The position numbers and the translations under genes were made by a program. The notes under the pieces were generated by a model, which saw nothing but the letters and a program-made list of their open reading frames with translations, was not told where the DNA came from and made no database searches. 64,000 nucleotides of DNA from Brachionus manjavacas (taxonomy: Eukaryota > Rotifera > Eurotatoria > Ploima > Brachionidae). The stretch covers positions 95,321 through 159,320 of the forward strand of contig JAHQIY010000048.1 of the NCBI GenBank assembly GCA_019054805.1. The letters are read 5' to 3'. Shown piece after piece: positions 63,405-64,000 of the stretch (position 1 is the first letter of the stretch; each line of letters opens with the position of its first letter).

Positions 63405-64000
63405 GCTACGGCAAGCAAGCTTGCGGAGACGGACTACTAGGAGATCGCCTATGGTAGCACACTACGCAATAAAAAGGAAAAGTACAGAAATAAGAGAAAC
63501 TGATAAGATTTTGTAATCTAATAGTATTTTTTTCTCTCAACTCCATCTTTTTATTAACCAAACAGATCTTTAATTATTATTTTTGTATCTCATCCTTTCA
63601 TTGATAAATGAAAAAAAATTTACTTTAAAATTTTTAAACTGTTTTAATTATTTTATTTTATTTTTTTTATCTGAAGGAACGTATACTCGAACAGAAAACA
63701 AATAAATAATAATTAATAACATGAAAAAGGTTAAAGACATTATCTATCAAAAAGCAAAAGAAAACACCTGGATTAAATAAAAAAATCAGAAATTTTCTTT
63801 TAAAAACTTTTAATATTTGAGATTTTAAAATGCTAGAGTATTTTTTCTTTTTTTTCTAATAATTATAATGATCAATTAAAGAAACAAGTAAATTAGATAA
63901 ATTATTTATCTTTTTTTAAAGAAAGTTATTTTCTTATTATTATCATAGAATACTGATAATAAAAATTCTAGGCAAATTGGAGTTTCAAATCAAACTTTAA

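Larger units (their letters stand above)
59770..64000. repeat. Tandem unit 4, cut by the window end
   Basis: First 4231 bp of a fourth unit. After about 63470 it differs a little more from the others (for example aacgtatactc for agcgtatgctc), hinting at an older or terminal unit. Confidence 0.9.

Noticed and set aside
40388-64000. CRISPR-like array of direct repeats
   Set aside because: Repeats are 6.46-kb genic units in a eukaryotic genome, not short repeats with spacers.

Overview
The window looks like nuclear DNA from a small invertebrate animal, most probably a monogonont rotifer such as Brachionus or a relative. It is strongly AT-rich. Real genes have short GT-AG introns of about 40-70 bp. 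Two intronless animal-type actin genes are present, along with animal genes recognisable by family (ARL1, an OGFr-domain protein, a DeSI-1/PUL protein, MIIP) and ARM-TIR proteins of a kind I associate with rotifer and other lophotrochozoan genomes. The phylum is inference; the animal origin is well supported.

Layout. 1-1003: intergenic, with a foldback repeat. 1004-1834 (-): ARL1, six exons, complete. 2310-4377 (+): secreted-looking OGFr-domain gene with a duplicated acidic exon. 4817-6291 and 12240-13718 (+): two virtually identical actin cassettes, each with promoter, CDS and start of the 3' UTR. Between them lies a transposon cemetery: non-LTR RT remnants, a young 648-bp element with 115-bp TIRs and an 8-bp TSD, and a LINE with a 15-bp TSD nested inside an older antisense LINE. 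13882-15996: MULE-like DNA transposon whose gene keeps DNA-binding and SWIM zinc fingers but has lost the catalytic core. 16763-19096 (-): DeSI-1 peptidase fused to a PUL domain, nine exons, with a hAT MITE in one intron. 20421-21098 (-): five-repeat protein of unknown function, lying in the loop of an inverted repeat. 22929-26780 (-): MIIP homologue, three exons.

The main structure is at 26743-64000. A segment of about 7.8 kb (26743-34577) is present again as an inverted copy (38528-46583), separated by a 3.95-kb single-copy loop that holds a SOCS-box gene. From the inverted copy a unit of about 6.46 kb has been amplified head-to-tail (40388, 46853, 53309, 59770, running off the window end). 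Each unit carries one ARM-TIR-SAM-like gene, the MIIP promoter with the first 13 MIIP codons, LINE debris and a MITE, and each junction contains a 269-bp piece in flipped orientation. Only the left-arm TIR gene (30359-32235) is fully open. The other four copies carry frameshifts, all in homopolymer runs, so sequencing or assembly error must be separated from true decay.

How the genes relate: there is no operon logic. ARL1 (Golgi traffic), DeSI-PUL (SUMO/ubiquitin-p97 biology), MIIP and actin are unrelated housekeeping-type genes. The ARM-TIR-SAM array and the SOCS-box gene could belong to innate-immune or NAD-linked signalling, but this is inference from domains only.
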